Program-made: the position numbers and the translations under genes
Origin: Myotis daubentonii
Taxonomy: Eukaryota > Chordata > Mammalia > Chiroptera > Vespertilionidae
Assembly: GCF_963259705.1 (NCBI RefSeq)
Contig: NC_081842.1
Span: 42,662,803-42,726,802, forward strand
DNA length: 64,000 nucleotides
Direction: 5' to 3'
The notes under the pieces: generated by a model
The model's database searches: none
Seen by the model: the letters and a program-made list of their open reading frames with translations, nothing else
Told to the model about the DNA's origin: nothing
Shown here: positions 33,385 through 43,097 of the stretch, piece by piece
How positions within the stretch are numbered: the first letter of the stretch is position 1
Layout of the letters: each line of letters opens with the position of its first letter

Positions 33385-33599
33385 TTAAAAATATATTTTA
33401 TTGATTTTTTACAGAGAGGAAGGGAGAGGGATAGAGAGTTAGAAACATCGATGAGAGAGAAACATCGATCAGCTGCCTCCTGCACGCCTCCTACTGGGGA
33501 TGTGCCCGCAACCAAGGTACATGCCCTTGACCCGAATCGAACCTAGAACCCTTCAGTCCCCAGGCCGACGCGCTATGCACTGAGCCAAACTGGTTAGGG
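33385..33599 (-). mobile_element. Ves-like SINE with a 5' foreign extension to 33754
   Basis: The SINE is near-consensus. Its left flank is CATAGTTCATTTTT (33372-33385), but the matching right copy comes only at 33755. So 33600-33754 travelled with it or was added to the same site. Confidence 0.85.
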
Positions 33600-33754
33600 C
33601 TTTTTTTTCTTTTTTAAAGAGACTGTGAGGTTACGTGGTTCCCCAGGCATGACCAGCAGTGGGAGGTCAGCATGGGTGGACGTGAGGACGTGGGGACAAG
33701 GGTATAAGGGGACGTGGGGATGTGAGGGATGTGAGGACGAGGGGACGTGAGGAC
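33600..33754 (-). other. 155-bp extension attached to a SINE 5' end
   Basis: The sequence is non-SINE. Its minus-strand 3' end is A-rich (CTTTAAAAAAGAAAAAAAA), and it contains a short GGACGTGAGGACGTGGGG-type minisatellite (33677-33753). Its source is unknown. Confidence 0.6.
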
Positions 33755-33771
33755 CCATAGTTCATTTTATA

Positions 33772-33969
33772 TATATTATTTCAGAGAGGAAGGGAGAGGG
33801 AGAGACAGAAACCTCAACGATAAGAGCGAATTATTGATTGGCTGCCTCTTGAACACCTCCTACTGGGGATTGAGTTAGCAGTGCAGGCATGTGCCCTGGA
33901 CTGGAATTGAACCTGGGACCCTTCAGTCCACAGGCCCATGCTCTATCCATTGAGCCAAACTGGCTAGGG
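33772..33969 (-). mobile_element. Ves-like SINE
   Basis: It is flanked by CATAGTTCATTTT copies (33755-33767 and 33970-33982), the same target used by both neighbours. Confidence 0.86.
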
Positions 33970-33984
33970 CCATAGTTCATTTTT

Positions 33985-34182
33985 TAAAAATATTTTTTTA
34001 TTCATTTCAGAGAGGAAGGGAGGAGAGAGAGCTAGTGATATCGATGATGAGAGAGACTCATTGATCGACTGCCTCTTGCAGCCCCATACTGGGATCAAGC
34101 CCATAACCCGGACATGGAATTGAACCAGCGACCTTCAAGTTCATAGGTCGAAGCTCAACCACTGAGCCATGTCATCCAGGCT
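33985..34182 (-). mobile_element. Ves-like SINE
   Basis: This is a 'GCTCAACCACTGAGCC' head copy. The right flank CAGTTCATTTTTCATG is the last copy of the shared target. Confidence 0.83.
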
Positions 34183-34216
34183 CAGTTCATTTTTCATGTA
34201 TAGAAATGCAACTGAT

Positions 34217-34664
34217 TTTTTTTTTTATTAGAGAGAGAAGGAAATATCAGTTTGTTGTTCCACTTATTTCTGTGTTCATTGGTTGATTCTTTTTTAAACA
34301 AATAACTCCTCCTTTTACTTATTTTTTTTGTTAATCCTCACCCAAGGATATTTTCCCATTGATTTTTTTTTTTTTTTTTTGAGACAGTGGAAGACAGAGG
34401 GAAAGACGGAGAGAGAGAAACATTGATGTGTGTGTATTGGTTGCCTCCCACACACGCCCCAACCAGGTCAGGGGATAGAACCTGCAACCATGGTACGTGC
34501 CCTTGACCAGAATTGAACCCAGGACTCTTCAGTCCATGATCTGGCATTCTATCCACTGAGCCAAACTGGCTAGGGCATTGGTTGATTCATGTATGTACCC
34601 TGAACAGGGATCAAATCTTGACTTGTTGGGATGACGCCCTAACCAACTGAGCTACCCAGCCAGG
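34217..34664 (-). mobile_element. Older bat SINE, host of a nested SINE
   Basis: The TSD GAAATGCAACTGAT is at 34205-34218 and from 34665. The outer body has TTGTTGTTCCACTTATTTC and the 'CCAACTGAGCTACC' head. Confidence 0.8.
34290..34576 (-). mobile_element. Ves-like SINE, 'CTCACCCAAGG' subfamily, nested
   Basis: The TSD ATTGGTTGATTC is at 34278-34289 and 34577-34588. The poly-T lies inside the tail, and the head is GCCAAACTGGCTAGGGC. Confidence 0.85.
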
Positions 34665-35298
34665 GTGAAATGCAACTGATATTTGTGTGTTGACTTTGTA
34701 TTCTGCTACTTTGCTGAATTCATTCTAACAGTTTTTGTGTATGTGATTTTTAGGGTTTTCTACATATTAAGATCATAATAAAATATTTTCATATTCATTT
34801 AGTGGATGCACTATAATTTGCTATGGACTATTTCCAGTTTATTATCAAATACATAGAAAGAGGAGAACTAACATTTAAGCAGCCCACGAATGATGTACAT
34901 CACCCTTCCTTGAGAGTATTTCCTTAGGATAGATTCTCAGGAATACCTGATCCTCCTCTCTTCTCATTTGACCACAGATTTTTATTTGAATCGTCATTGC
35001 CACCTCCTTAAATTGCCCTCCCATCTCCCTCCCTTCCTTTAATCCTGGTCCCTTCATTCTGTTTTGTATACTGCTACCAAATGAAGAGTGAACGTTGGTG
35101 TACTTTTCCCTCATAGAAAACAAGACTTAAGAAGCAGATTGTTTCTATATCAGCGGTTCTGTGGGTGTTAGAAAAAAAAAGTTTTCAAAGGCTGGAGTAC
35201 ACTTCATGGATGATTTGAAATTTAATTTGATTCTTGAAGGATGAAGTAGCATTTTAGTAAGTGGAGAGAAGGCAGAGGTGAAATATGACCCATTAGAA

Positions 35299-35587
35299 CA
35301 GTGGTTCTCAACCTTCCTAATGCCGCGACCCTTTAATACAGTTCTTCATGTTGTGGTGACCCACAACCATAAAATTATTTTCGTTGCTACTTCATAACTG
35401 TAATTTTGCTACTGTTATGAATCGTAATGTAAATATTTGATATGCAGGATGTATTTTCATTGTTACAAACTGAACATAAAGCATAGTGATTAATCACAAA
35501 AACAATATGTAATTATATATGTGTTTTTCGATGGTCTTAGGCAACCCCTGTGAAAGGGTCGTTCGACCCCCAGGTTGAGAACCGCTG
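35299..35587. mobile_element. hAT transposon, probable SPIN family, 289 bp
   Basis: The ends are CAGTGGTTCTCAACCTT and CAGGTTGAGAACCGCTG. The 8-bp TSD CATTAGAA is perfect (35291-35298, 35588-35595). Internal GTGATTAATCACAAAAAC and GAAAGGGTCGTTCGACCC match my recollection of SPIN elements, a hAT group known for horizontal transfer among mammals and other tetrapods. It is non-autonomous here. The family name is from memory, while the hAT call is secure. Confidence 0.8.
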
Positions 35588-35769
35588 CATTAGAAGGTAA
35601 TTGTGAGATGTTCAGGCATGTGAACTTTGATGACTGCAGACAAGGAGAGGTAGAACTCATTCTCCTAGACAAGGATTGTTTATTCTGCTTATCTGAAGAG
35701 TGAGCTAGGGTTTTACATACATCGGCAATTTTTACCCATTTTGTTTTAGAAAAAATAGTTTATTTGAGA

Positions 35770-36296
35770 TTGTATTATACTCTTTTATTGATGTATAAAT
35801 CACATGATGTAAAATTCACCATTTTTGTTTTGTATTTTTCTTTATTGATTAAGGTATTAACATATGTGTCCTTATGCTCCCATTGTCCCCCCTCTTCCTC
35901 CCCCACTCATGCCCTCACCCCCCTGATGTCTGTGTCCATTGGCTAGGCTTATATGCATGCATACAAGTCCTTTGGTTGATCTCTCCCCCTTACCCCCACC
36001 CTCCCCTGCCTTCCCTCTGAGGTTTGATGGTCTGTTTTTGTTCATCAGTTTATGTTGTTCATTAAATTCATAATTTTTAAGTGCACAAAGTATATTCACA
36101 AGGTTGTGCAATCATTACAATCTAATTCTGTAAGTTTTCCATCTCCCTAGAAAGAAATCTCGTATCTATTAGCAGTCAATCCCAGTTCCCCCTGGCAACC
36201 GTTTTCTGTGTCTATTGATTTCCCTGTTTGTGGACATTTCATATAAATAGAGCCATATAACATGTGACTTTTTGTATCTGCTTAATAATATTTCAT
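35770..36296 (-). repeat. L1M fragment containing a younger L1 3' end
   Basis: Old L1M at 35770-35830 (ATAAATCACATGATGTAAAATTC) resumes at 36075 (TAAGTGCACAAAGTATATTC .. CCCTGGCAACCG). Between them, 35836-36066 is a reversed L1 3'UTR (TTTATTGATTAAGGTATTA .. CATCAGTTTATGTTG). Confidence 0.65.
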
Positions 36297-36438
36297 TGTA
36301 TGAGAGAAAGAGGGAGATATATATAGAGAGGTATCAATTGGTTGCCTCCCGCATGTGCTCTGACCAGGGCCAGGAATCAAACCCGTGACCCTTTGGTACA
36401 GGTGCCAACATTCTAACCACTGAGACACACCCACCAGG
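36297..36438 (-). mobile_element. Older bat SINE, partial
   Basis: The body is GTATCAATTGGTTGCCTCC and the head CTAACCACTGAGACACACCC. It is inserted between L1M pieces. Confidence 0.7.
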
Positions 36439-37330
36439 GCTAACCAGCCTTATTGAGGTACAATTTGCATATCACAAACTGCACATATATGAGATGTACA
36501 ATTTGATAAGTTTGGACATCCTTATACACCTGTGAAACCATTCCCATAATCAAGATAGTGATCATATGCATTATCCCCCAAATTTTTCTTATACCCCTTG
36601 GTATCCTTCTCTCCCCCCTCCCTGTCGTTGCCCCTTACCCTGGAAGCCACTGATCAGCTTTCTGTCACTATAGACCAGTTTGCATTTCATATAAATGGGA
36701 TCATTGTGGAATATACTTTTTTTTAGGCTGGCTTCTTTGACTCGGTATCATTCATGTTGCATTTATCAGTTCATTCCTTTTTATTTACTAGAGGCCCAGT
36801 GCACGAGAATTGTGAACTGTGGGGGCGGTCCCTCAGCCCTCAGGGAATGTCTGACTAAAGGCTTAGGCCCGCTCCCCAGACATCCTTAGCGCTGCCACGG
36901 AGGTAGGAGAGGCTCCTGCCACCACCGCTGCGCTCACCAGCCATAAGCCCGGCTCCTGCATTGAGCATCTGCCCCCTTGGTGGTCAGTGTGCGTCATAGC
37001 GACCGGTTGTTCTGCCATTCGGTCGATTTGCATATTAGCCTTTCATTATTTAAGATAATAGTCTATTGTGTGGATATATCACAATTTGTTTATCCATTCA
37101 CCTGTTAATGGACATTTAGGTTGTGTCTAGTTTCTGACTAGCACAAATAAAGACAAGTTTTTGTATGGTCATATGCTTTTATTTCTCTTGGGTAAATACT
37201 TAGGAGCGGAATAGCTGAGTCATATGGCAGAGTATGTTTAACTGTTTAGGAAACTGCCAAACTGTTTTCCAAAGTGATTGTCCCATTTTTTTATTGTTCC
37301 ACACTCTTAATTGTGTTCTTTTTAACATAC
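36439..37330 (-). repeat. L1M fragment, split by a Helitron
   Basis: The antisense L1 3' region runs from TTATTGAGGTACAATTTGC through TATCCATTCACCTGTTAATGG to ACTGTTTTCCAAAGTGATTG. Its two halves meet across the Helitron at 36788-37055. Confidence 0.75.
36788..37055 (-). mobile_element. HeliBat-type Helitron, 268 bp
   Basis: It starts A|CTAGAGGCCCAGTGCACGA and ends GCCTTTCATTATTTAAGA|T. Its sequence is close to the copy at 21557 (GCTCCTGCCACCACCGCTG; GACCGGTTGTTCTGCCATT). Confidence 0.82.
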
Positions 37331-38030
37331 AGAGAAGTAAGAAGAAAACAGAAAGAGACATAAAGATACCTATAATCAACCTCTCAGATTGTTCCTTTTG
37401 GCATTTTCCACCCCCCAAATAACTCATGTACATGATTAGAAAATTTAAACATTGTAGTCAGGAATGAAATAAAAAGCAAAACCACTACCCAGAGACAATG
37501 ATTGTTAATTGTTTTGATCTAGAAAAACACAAACATATACCAGCATCTCTTTGTCTCTTTTTCTTCTGGCTTATAACAGAAGCAATCAAAGTATAGACAC
37601 TGTTCTGCACCTTGGTTTTTTTCACTTAACAATTTATTTTAGAGGTATTTAAATAGCTTCATTACAGTCTTACAGTACTACCATCAGTTTTGCTAGTGTA
37701 ATTGTGATAATAGGGAATGGTTTGAGTATAATGTGAAGTTTGTCTGTAAGAAATGCTAGGCAAATGTAGGAAACTACCCTGCCTAACTGAGCCACGGAAG
37801 GAATACACAAGCCACACACAGGCATGCACTTCAAATACCTTCCAGCAATCTGTTTACTGCTGTGTAATGAGTCATACCCATCCACATCTGGCGTTACAGA
37901 TTTCTGTTGATTTCACATTACCCTCCTGCCACTTGACAGTAACTCATAAGCTGCAAACTTTCAGTGCCCACTAACTACTACAGCAAACTTGAAGTCTTTT
38001 TCAAGGTTAAGTGCCATGTTTATTTATGTA
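37331..38030. other. Unassigned YEATS2 intron 1 DNA
   Basis: I recognise no repeat or gene here. Worn L1M may extend a little into the left part. Confidence 0.45.
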
Positions 38031-38227
38031 CTAGAGGCCTGGTGTACGAAATTCGTGCATGGGTAGGGTCCCTAGGCCTGGCCAGCAATCAGGGTCGATT
38101 AGAGCCTGCCTTTTTTTCATTCCACGCTGCCCCCTGGTGGTCAGCGATGTCATAGCGGGTGATCAAATTCCCGGTTGGTTGAACTCCTGAGGGGACAATT
38201 TGCGTATTAGCCTTTTATTATATAGGA
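38031..38227 (-). mobile_element. HeliBat-type Helitron, 197 bp
   Basis: It starts A|CTAGAGGCCTGGTGTACGAA and ends GCCTTTTATTATATAGGA|T, with both target bases kept. Confidence 0.85.
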
Positions 38228-38855
38228 TTTCTTCACCATTTAGCACACGCAAAATGGCTACCATTACAATTAGACTCCCTTTTTTATGTGATTGGTAAAA
38301 ATTTTGAGTGTCATACTTTGAAACCTCATTTTTCCCATAAGCCTAGTGATTTTTGTACAATTTTACACAGCATGGTACATTTTAAAAGTGTGTCTGTCAC
38401 ATTATAGAAGAACTGACTTATTCCATGGTATGAACATACATAATTTCTTTACTTTTTAAACTTTTAAAGTTTTGTTTCAAAAAATGGTGATATACATCAT
38501 ATATACTAAAGAGCACATAGATAAGGAAGTATGTTTTAAAGAATAGTGGTAAAGCAGTAAATGACTACTTAGCTCCCACCCAGCTTACAAAATAGTAAAT
38601 TACTAATATTTTTTAATTTACTGTATGCCCCTCACTGAACATTTTTACTTTTTTGAATAGCTGAAATATTTCATGATAAAATTAAATTTAAAAGTATTAA
38701 AAGTCTGTACTTCCCCCTCAACTGGTCTTCCTAATGAATGTTGATTCCCCAGCTGATAGCCCTGCTAGTGCATAAATAGTGTGCACACACATACCGGGGG
38801 TAGGAAAATCTGTAAATAGATTTCTGTTTAAGATTAATGTGTATTGGGTTTATTA
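38228..38855. other. Unassigned YEATS2 intron 1 DNA
   Basis: AT-rich sequence with no gene or clear repeat. Confidence 0.5.
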
Positions 38856-38859
38856 TTGT

Positions 38860-39260
38860 TACTTTTTATAATCGCTTTGTTGAGATCTAATTCATATGCC
38901 ATAAAGTTCACTCTGGTAAAGTGTAACATTTAGTTTTTTTGTTTGTTTTGTTTTGTTTTAAATATATTTCTAATGATTTCAGAGCGGAAGGGAGAGGGGG
39001 AGAGAGAGAGAAACATCAGTGATGACAGGGAATCATTGATTGACTGCCTCCCACATGTCCCCCACTGGGGATCAAGCCTGCACCCTGGGCATGTGCCCTT
39101 GACCAGAATCCAACCTGGGACCCCTCAGTCCGCAGGCCGACGCTTCATCCACTGAGCCAAACCAGCTAGGGCAGTTTTTTTTTTTTTTTTTTTAAGTGTA
39201 TTCACAAAGTTGTGCAAACATCACTATATCTAATTCCAGAAATTTTTCATTAATAGGTAG
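38860..39260 (-). repeat. L1M fragment, split by a SINE
   Basis: GTTGAGATCTAATTCATATGCC .. GTAAAGTGTAACATTTAG continues after the SINE as GTGTATTCACAAAGTTGTGC. Confidence 0.7.
38957..39170 (-). mobile_element. Ves-like SINE
   Basis: The head is GCCAAACCAGCTAGGGC. The TSD is AGTTTTTTT-like and of low complexity. Confidence 0.85.
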
Positions 39261-39760
39261 ATTTTTATTGATGAGTAGATTTTTCAGATTAGGCGGTATT
39301 GATCTAAAGAAAAACTAATTTCCTAAGATATCAAAAAATGTTTTAGGCTTTAAGGTGCTGTTTCCTTTATAGAAAGAATCATAGCTCCAGATAGAAAGGC
39401 ATAACACTGTCCCCATAGGATTTATTGTCCATTTGAAAGCTCCAGCGAAAAGTCCCTATTTAGTGAAGTGTGCAAGATTTGGCTCAGTTTATATAGTCCC
39501 AATGACTGTGTCCAAGAGTTTGGCACAATCTTGATCTAGTCCTGTTCTTTTCTCTACAACATAGATATGTAGACGAGTTTTGTTTCCTTTTTGCTTCTCT
39601 TGGAAAGAAAACTTTTATGGCTTCACAAATGATACAACAGGATTGTCATATGAGTCAGAACTATCATTTTATAGGATTCCAATGATCTGTACCTGAAAAG
39701 GGCTTCAAGTCACTGGAAGATTATATGGCCCCCCTTTTGTAAACTTAAGAATTTACTTGA
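39261..39760. other. Unassigned YEATS2 intron 1 DNA
   Basis: No gene or repeat is recognised. Confidence 0.45.
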
Positions 39761-39761
39761 G

Positions 39762-39980
39762 CCTAGCCGACATGGCTCAGTGGTTGAGCATTGAACTGTG
39801 AACCAGAAGATCACGGCTTGATTCCTGGTCAGGGCACAAGATATGGTTGCGGGCTCGGTCCCTGGTGTGTGGCAAGCAGGAGGCAGCCGATCTGTGATTC
39901 TCTCTCTCATCATTGTGGTTTCTGTCTCTCCCTCTCCCTTCCGCTCTGCAATCAATTAAATATATGTGTATGTATGTATA
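39762..39980 (+). mobile_element. Ves-like SINE, sense orientation
   Basis: The head is CCTAGCCGACATGGCTCAGTGG and the tail AATCAATTAAATATATGTG. The flanks AAGAATTTACTTGA and AGAATTTACCTGA form the TSD. Confidence 0.85.
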
Positions 39981-40083
39981 GAAGAATTTACCTGAAATAT
40001 CTCAAACTCTTATATATCCATTGTTCACTCTTCTAGAAAAATTATGTTGAAGTGATAGGGTAAAGGAAGAGTAATATTTACCT

Positions 40084-40330
40084 CCCTAGCCGGTTTGGCT
40101 CAGTGGATAGAGTGTTGGCCTGCAGACTTAAGGGTCCTGGGTTCGATTCCGGTCAAGGACACACACCTTGGCTGTAGGCACCCGGCCCTGGTTGGGGGCC
40201 TGCTGGAGGCAACCAATCGATGTGTCTTTCTCACATTGGTGTTTCTCTCTGTCTCTTCCTTTCCCTTCCACTCTCTCTAAATATCAATTGACAAAATACC
40301 TTCGGGTGTGGATTTAAAAAACAAAAAAAA
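40084..40330 (+). mobile_element. Ves-like SINE, 'CTTCGGGTG' subfamily, sense
   Basis: The head is CCCTAGCCGGTTTGGCTCAG. The tail marker CCTTCGGGTGTGGATT is the sense form of the CTCACCCGAGG marker seen in reversed copies. Confidence 0.86.
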
Positions 40331-40403
40331 ATTACCTAAGGCAAACTTTCCACTGATGAATAGAAGGAGGACATGGATAATTTAGAATAGCTGTTTCATT
40401 CTA

Positions 40404-40624
40404 TATATGTATTTTTTTTTTATAATTGATTTTTTACAGAGAGGAAGGGAGAGGGCTAGAGAGTTAGAAACATCGACGAGAGAGAAACATCGATCAGCTG
40501 CCTCCTGCACGCCTCCTACTGGGATGTGCCCGCAACCAAGATACATGCCCTTGACCGGAATCGAACCTGGGACCTTTCAGTCCCCAGGCCGACGCTCTAT
40601 CCACTGAGCCAAATCCGTCAGGGC
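40404..40624 (-). mobile_element. Ves-like SINE
   Basis: The TSD AGCTGTTTCATTCTA is perfect (40389-40403, 40625-40639). It is close to consensus and therefore young. Confidence 0.9.
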
Positions 40625-40817
40625 AGCTGTTTCATTCTAAACTCTTTTTCATACTATTACTTTGTTAGATTATTAGAAACAGAGTACTGGCCTGAATGGA
40701 TCCTGGGCCTGACCTTTTATAGAGCAACTTTTAGTCTTAAGCCGTTTTGTTTATAATAGAAAAATAGGTGTTTTTACCTGGAAATAGATAATACCTAAAT
40801 AATGAAACAATACTTTT

Positions 40818-42719
40818 TTTTTTAATTAAATCTTTATTGTTCAGATTATTACATTTGTTCCTTTTTTTTTCCCCCCCATAACTCCCCTCCTCCCAGTTCC
40901 CGCCCCACCCTCCGCCCTCACTCCCCACCCACTGTTCTCATCCATAGGTGCACGATTTTTGTCCAGTCTCTTCCCACATATCCCACACCCCTTTCCCCCC
41001 CAAGAATAGTCAGTCCATTCCCTTTCTATGTCCCTGATTCTATTATAATCAACAGTTCATTCTGTTCATCAGATTATTTATTCACTTGATTCTTAGATTC
41101 ACTTGTTGATAGATGCATATTTGTTGTTCATAATTTGTATCTTTACCTTTTTCTTCCTCTTCCTCTTCTTAAAGGATACCTTTCAGCATTTCATATAATC
41201 CTGCTTTGGTGGTGATGAACTCCTTTAGCTTTTCCTTATCTGTGAAGCTCTTTATCTGACCTTCAATTCTGAATGATAGCTTTGCTGGATAAAGTAATCT
41301 TGGTTGTAGGTTCTTGGTATTCATCACTTTGAATATTTCTTGCCACTCCCTTCTGGCCTGCAAAGTTTCTGTTGAGAAATCAGCTGACAGTCGTATGGGT
41401 ATTCCCTTGTAGGTAACTGAGTTTCTTTCTCTTGCTGTTTTTAAGATTCTCTCTTTATCTTTTGCTCTTGGCATTTTAATTATGATGTGTCTTGGTGTGG
41501 TCCTCTTTGGATTCCTTTTGTTTGGGGTTCTCCGCGCTTCTTGGACCTGTAAGTCCATTTCTTTCACCAGGTGGGGGAAGTTTTCTGTCATTATTTCTTC
41601 AAATAGGTTTTCAATATCTTGCTCTCTCTCATCTTCTGGCACCCCTATAATTCTGATGTTGGTACGCTTGAAGCTGTCCCAGAGGCTCCTTACACTATCC
41701 TCGCATTTTTGGATTCTTTTTTCATTTTGCTTTTCCGGTTGGATGTTTTTTGCTTCCTCGCATTTCAAATCATTGACTTGATTCTTGCGCTCCTCTGGTC
41801 TGCTGTCGGGCGTCTGTATAATATTCGTTATTTCAGTCCGTGTGTGCTTAATTTCTAGTTGGTTCCCCAATATAAGATCGAGGGTCTTATTAGTTTTCGT
41901 GTAGATCTCATTAAGTTTATCGGCAGCTTCTAAACAGTTCTTGAGAGACCTTAAAAGTGTGGTTCTGAACTCTATTTCTTCCATTGACAATTTTGTCCTG
42001 TTTCTTTGTCTCCGCATTTTGTTATGCTTCCTTGGTGCACCCCCTAGTGGTCTTTGTTCGCAGTCTTATAGATAAATCTTGATTGTTGTAGCTAATTCCA
42101 GGGAGGGTTTGACCTCCAGGCCAAGTGGCTATGAGAATCAGCTGTGTCAGCAGTGAGAGAACTTCTGTCCTCTAGGGAGGTGCTAATCTAGCCTTTGCCT
42201 GAGGCTATCCGGCAAATGCCTCTGTGCAGGGCTTGGGCTGGGCGGGTCGCACAGGATCAACAGGGTGGGCCGGAGAGAGCAGTTATGGCGGCTCTCAGTC
42301 CTGTCCCAAGGGGCTCTGCCTCTCTGAGTCCCAGCACCCGCTGCAAAGCTCGGAGAGAAAGCTGCACTCGCTCTGACCGAAGCCAGACAGTCCCGCTTCT
42401 CCCGTTTGAGTCTGGGTCCCTAAAGACTCGCCCGGATCTGGTGCTCAGAGTCTGCGACTCCCTCCCGATTGAAAACAACAACCGCGCCCTCCGCCGCCAG
42501 CCCGCTCCGCGCACTTCGCACCTCAGAATTTGACTTCAGCACTGCGCCTCCTCTGAGTGTCCGTATGCGTTTCTCTTTCCTCCTAGTTGTAGGACTTCCA
42601 CTCAGCCAGCGTTCCTGTGGTTCTGGGTGATGTCCCTTCCGTTTTTTGGTTTCACTTTTGAAGTAGTTGTTCAAAGCAGCAAACTCCGGCGTTAACCTAT
42701 GCCGCCATCTTGGTTCTCT
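40818..42719 (-). mobile_element. Half-L1 copy 1, full-length, about 1.9 kb
   Basis: The 5' end is GAGAACCAAGATGGCGGC (42701-42718 on the minus strand). A CpG-rich 5'UTR of about 700 bp is followed by ORF1 at 42017-41169. A roughly 350-bp 3'UTR has the G-rich polypurine tract typical of L1 (C-rich on + at 40868-40945) and ends AATAAAGATTTAATTAAAA. Confidence 0.87.
41169..42017 (-). CDS. L1 ORF1p-like protein of half-L1 copy 1 (282 aa)
   Basis: This is an intact frame from MRRQRNRTKL to LYEMLKGIL. L1 ORF1p is a trimeric RNA-binding and nucleic-acid chaperone protein of the retrotransposon RNP. The N-terminal third (about 1-110) is charged and helical, fitting a short coiled coil. The RRM-like part begins near 118 with RIIGVPEDE and continues through EEIMTENFP. 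The C-terminal domain includes TPRHIIIKMPRAKDKERIL, the conserved RERNSVTYKG segment, and RLSADFSTETLQARREW. At 282 residues it is shorter than human ORF1p (338), mainly through a short coiled coil. No ORF2 follows: a 3'UTR begins directly after the stop. Intactness suggests recent origin or selection on the RNA-binding protein. Whether it is expressed is unknown. Confidence 0.9.
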   Translation of the reverse strand: MRRQRNRTKLSMEEIEFRTTLLRSLKNCLEAADKLNEIYTKTNKTLDLILGNQLEIKHTRTEITNIIQTPDSRPEERKNQVNDLKCEEAKNIQPEKQNEKRIQKCEDSVRSLWDSFKRTNIRIIGVPEDEREQDIENLFEEIMTENFPHLVKEMDLQVQEARRTPNKRNPKRTTPRHIIIKMPRAKDKERILKTARERNSVTYKGIPIRLSADFSTETLQARREWQEIFKVMNTKNLQPRLLYPAKLSFRIEGQIKSFTDKEKLKEFITTKAGLYEMLKGIL

Positions 42720-42720
42720 A

Positions 42721-43097
42721 CTTTTTTTTTTTTTTTAAATCTTTATTATTAGGAGTGTTACAGATGTTCCTTCTTGTCCCCACTATCCTCTTCCACCTGG
42801 TTTCTCTCCTGCCCTAGTCTTCACCACACTATTGTTTGTGTGCATAGGTAATATATATGTTCTTTGGTTAATCTCCTCCCGCCCCCCCCTTCCCTCTGAG
42901 TTTTGTCAGTCTGTTCCAAGTTTACATGCCTCTGGTTCTATTTTATTCATCAGTTTATTTTGTTCATTAGATTCCTTATTCATTTGTTTTGATTATTAGA
43001 TTCAATTGTTGATAGCTATATATTTTTGCCATGTTATTGTTCATATTTTTTTACATTTTCTCCTCCTCCTCCTTCTCCTCCTCCTTCTAGAATAACC
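42721..43097 (-). mobile_element. 3' end of a third half-L1-related element
   Basis: On the minus strand it runs GGTTATTCTAGAAGGAGG .. ATCAACAATTGAATCTAATAATC .. TAATAATAAAGATTTAAAAA. It is clearly homologous to the 3'UTRs of the two full copies but more diverged, so it belongs to a different subfamily. All 5' sequence is missing. Confidence 0.8.

Larger units (their letters stand above)
31373..34800 (-). repeat. Old L1M ORF2, antisense to YEATS2, split by many insertions
   Basis: Pieces of degenerate L1 ORF2 appear in the right order on the minus strand: 31373-31475 (AGTTAATTTTTATCTATGG), 31903-31990 (CAGCACCATTTGTTGAAAGG), 32115-32190 (TCCATTGGTCTCTATATT), 32414-32640 (GTTACTGTAGCTTTGTAGT), 33178-33380 and 34665-34800. 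Everything between is younger SINE or DNA transposon. The coding frame is destroyed. Confidence 0.75.
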
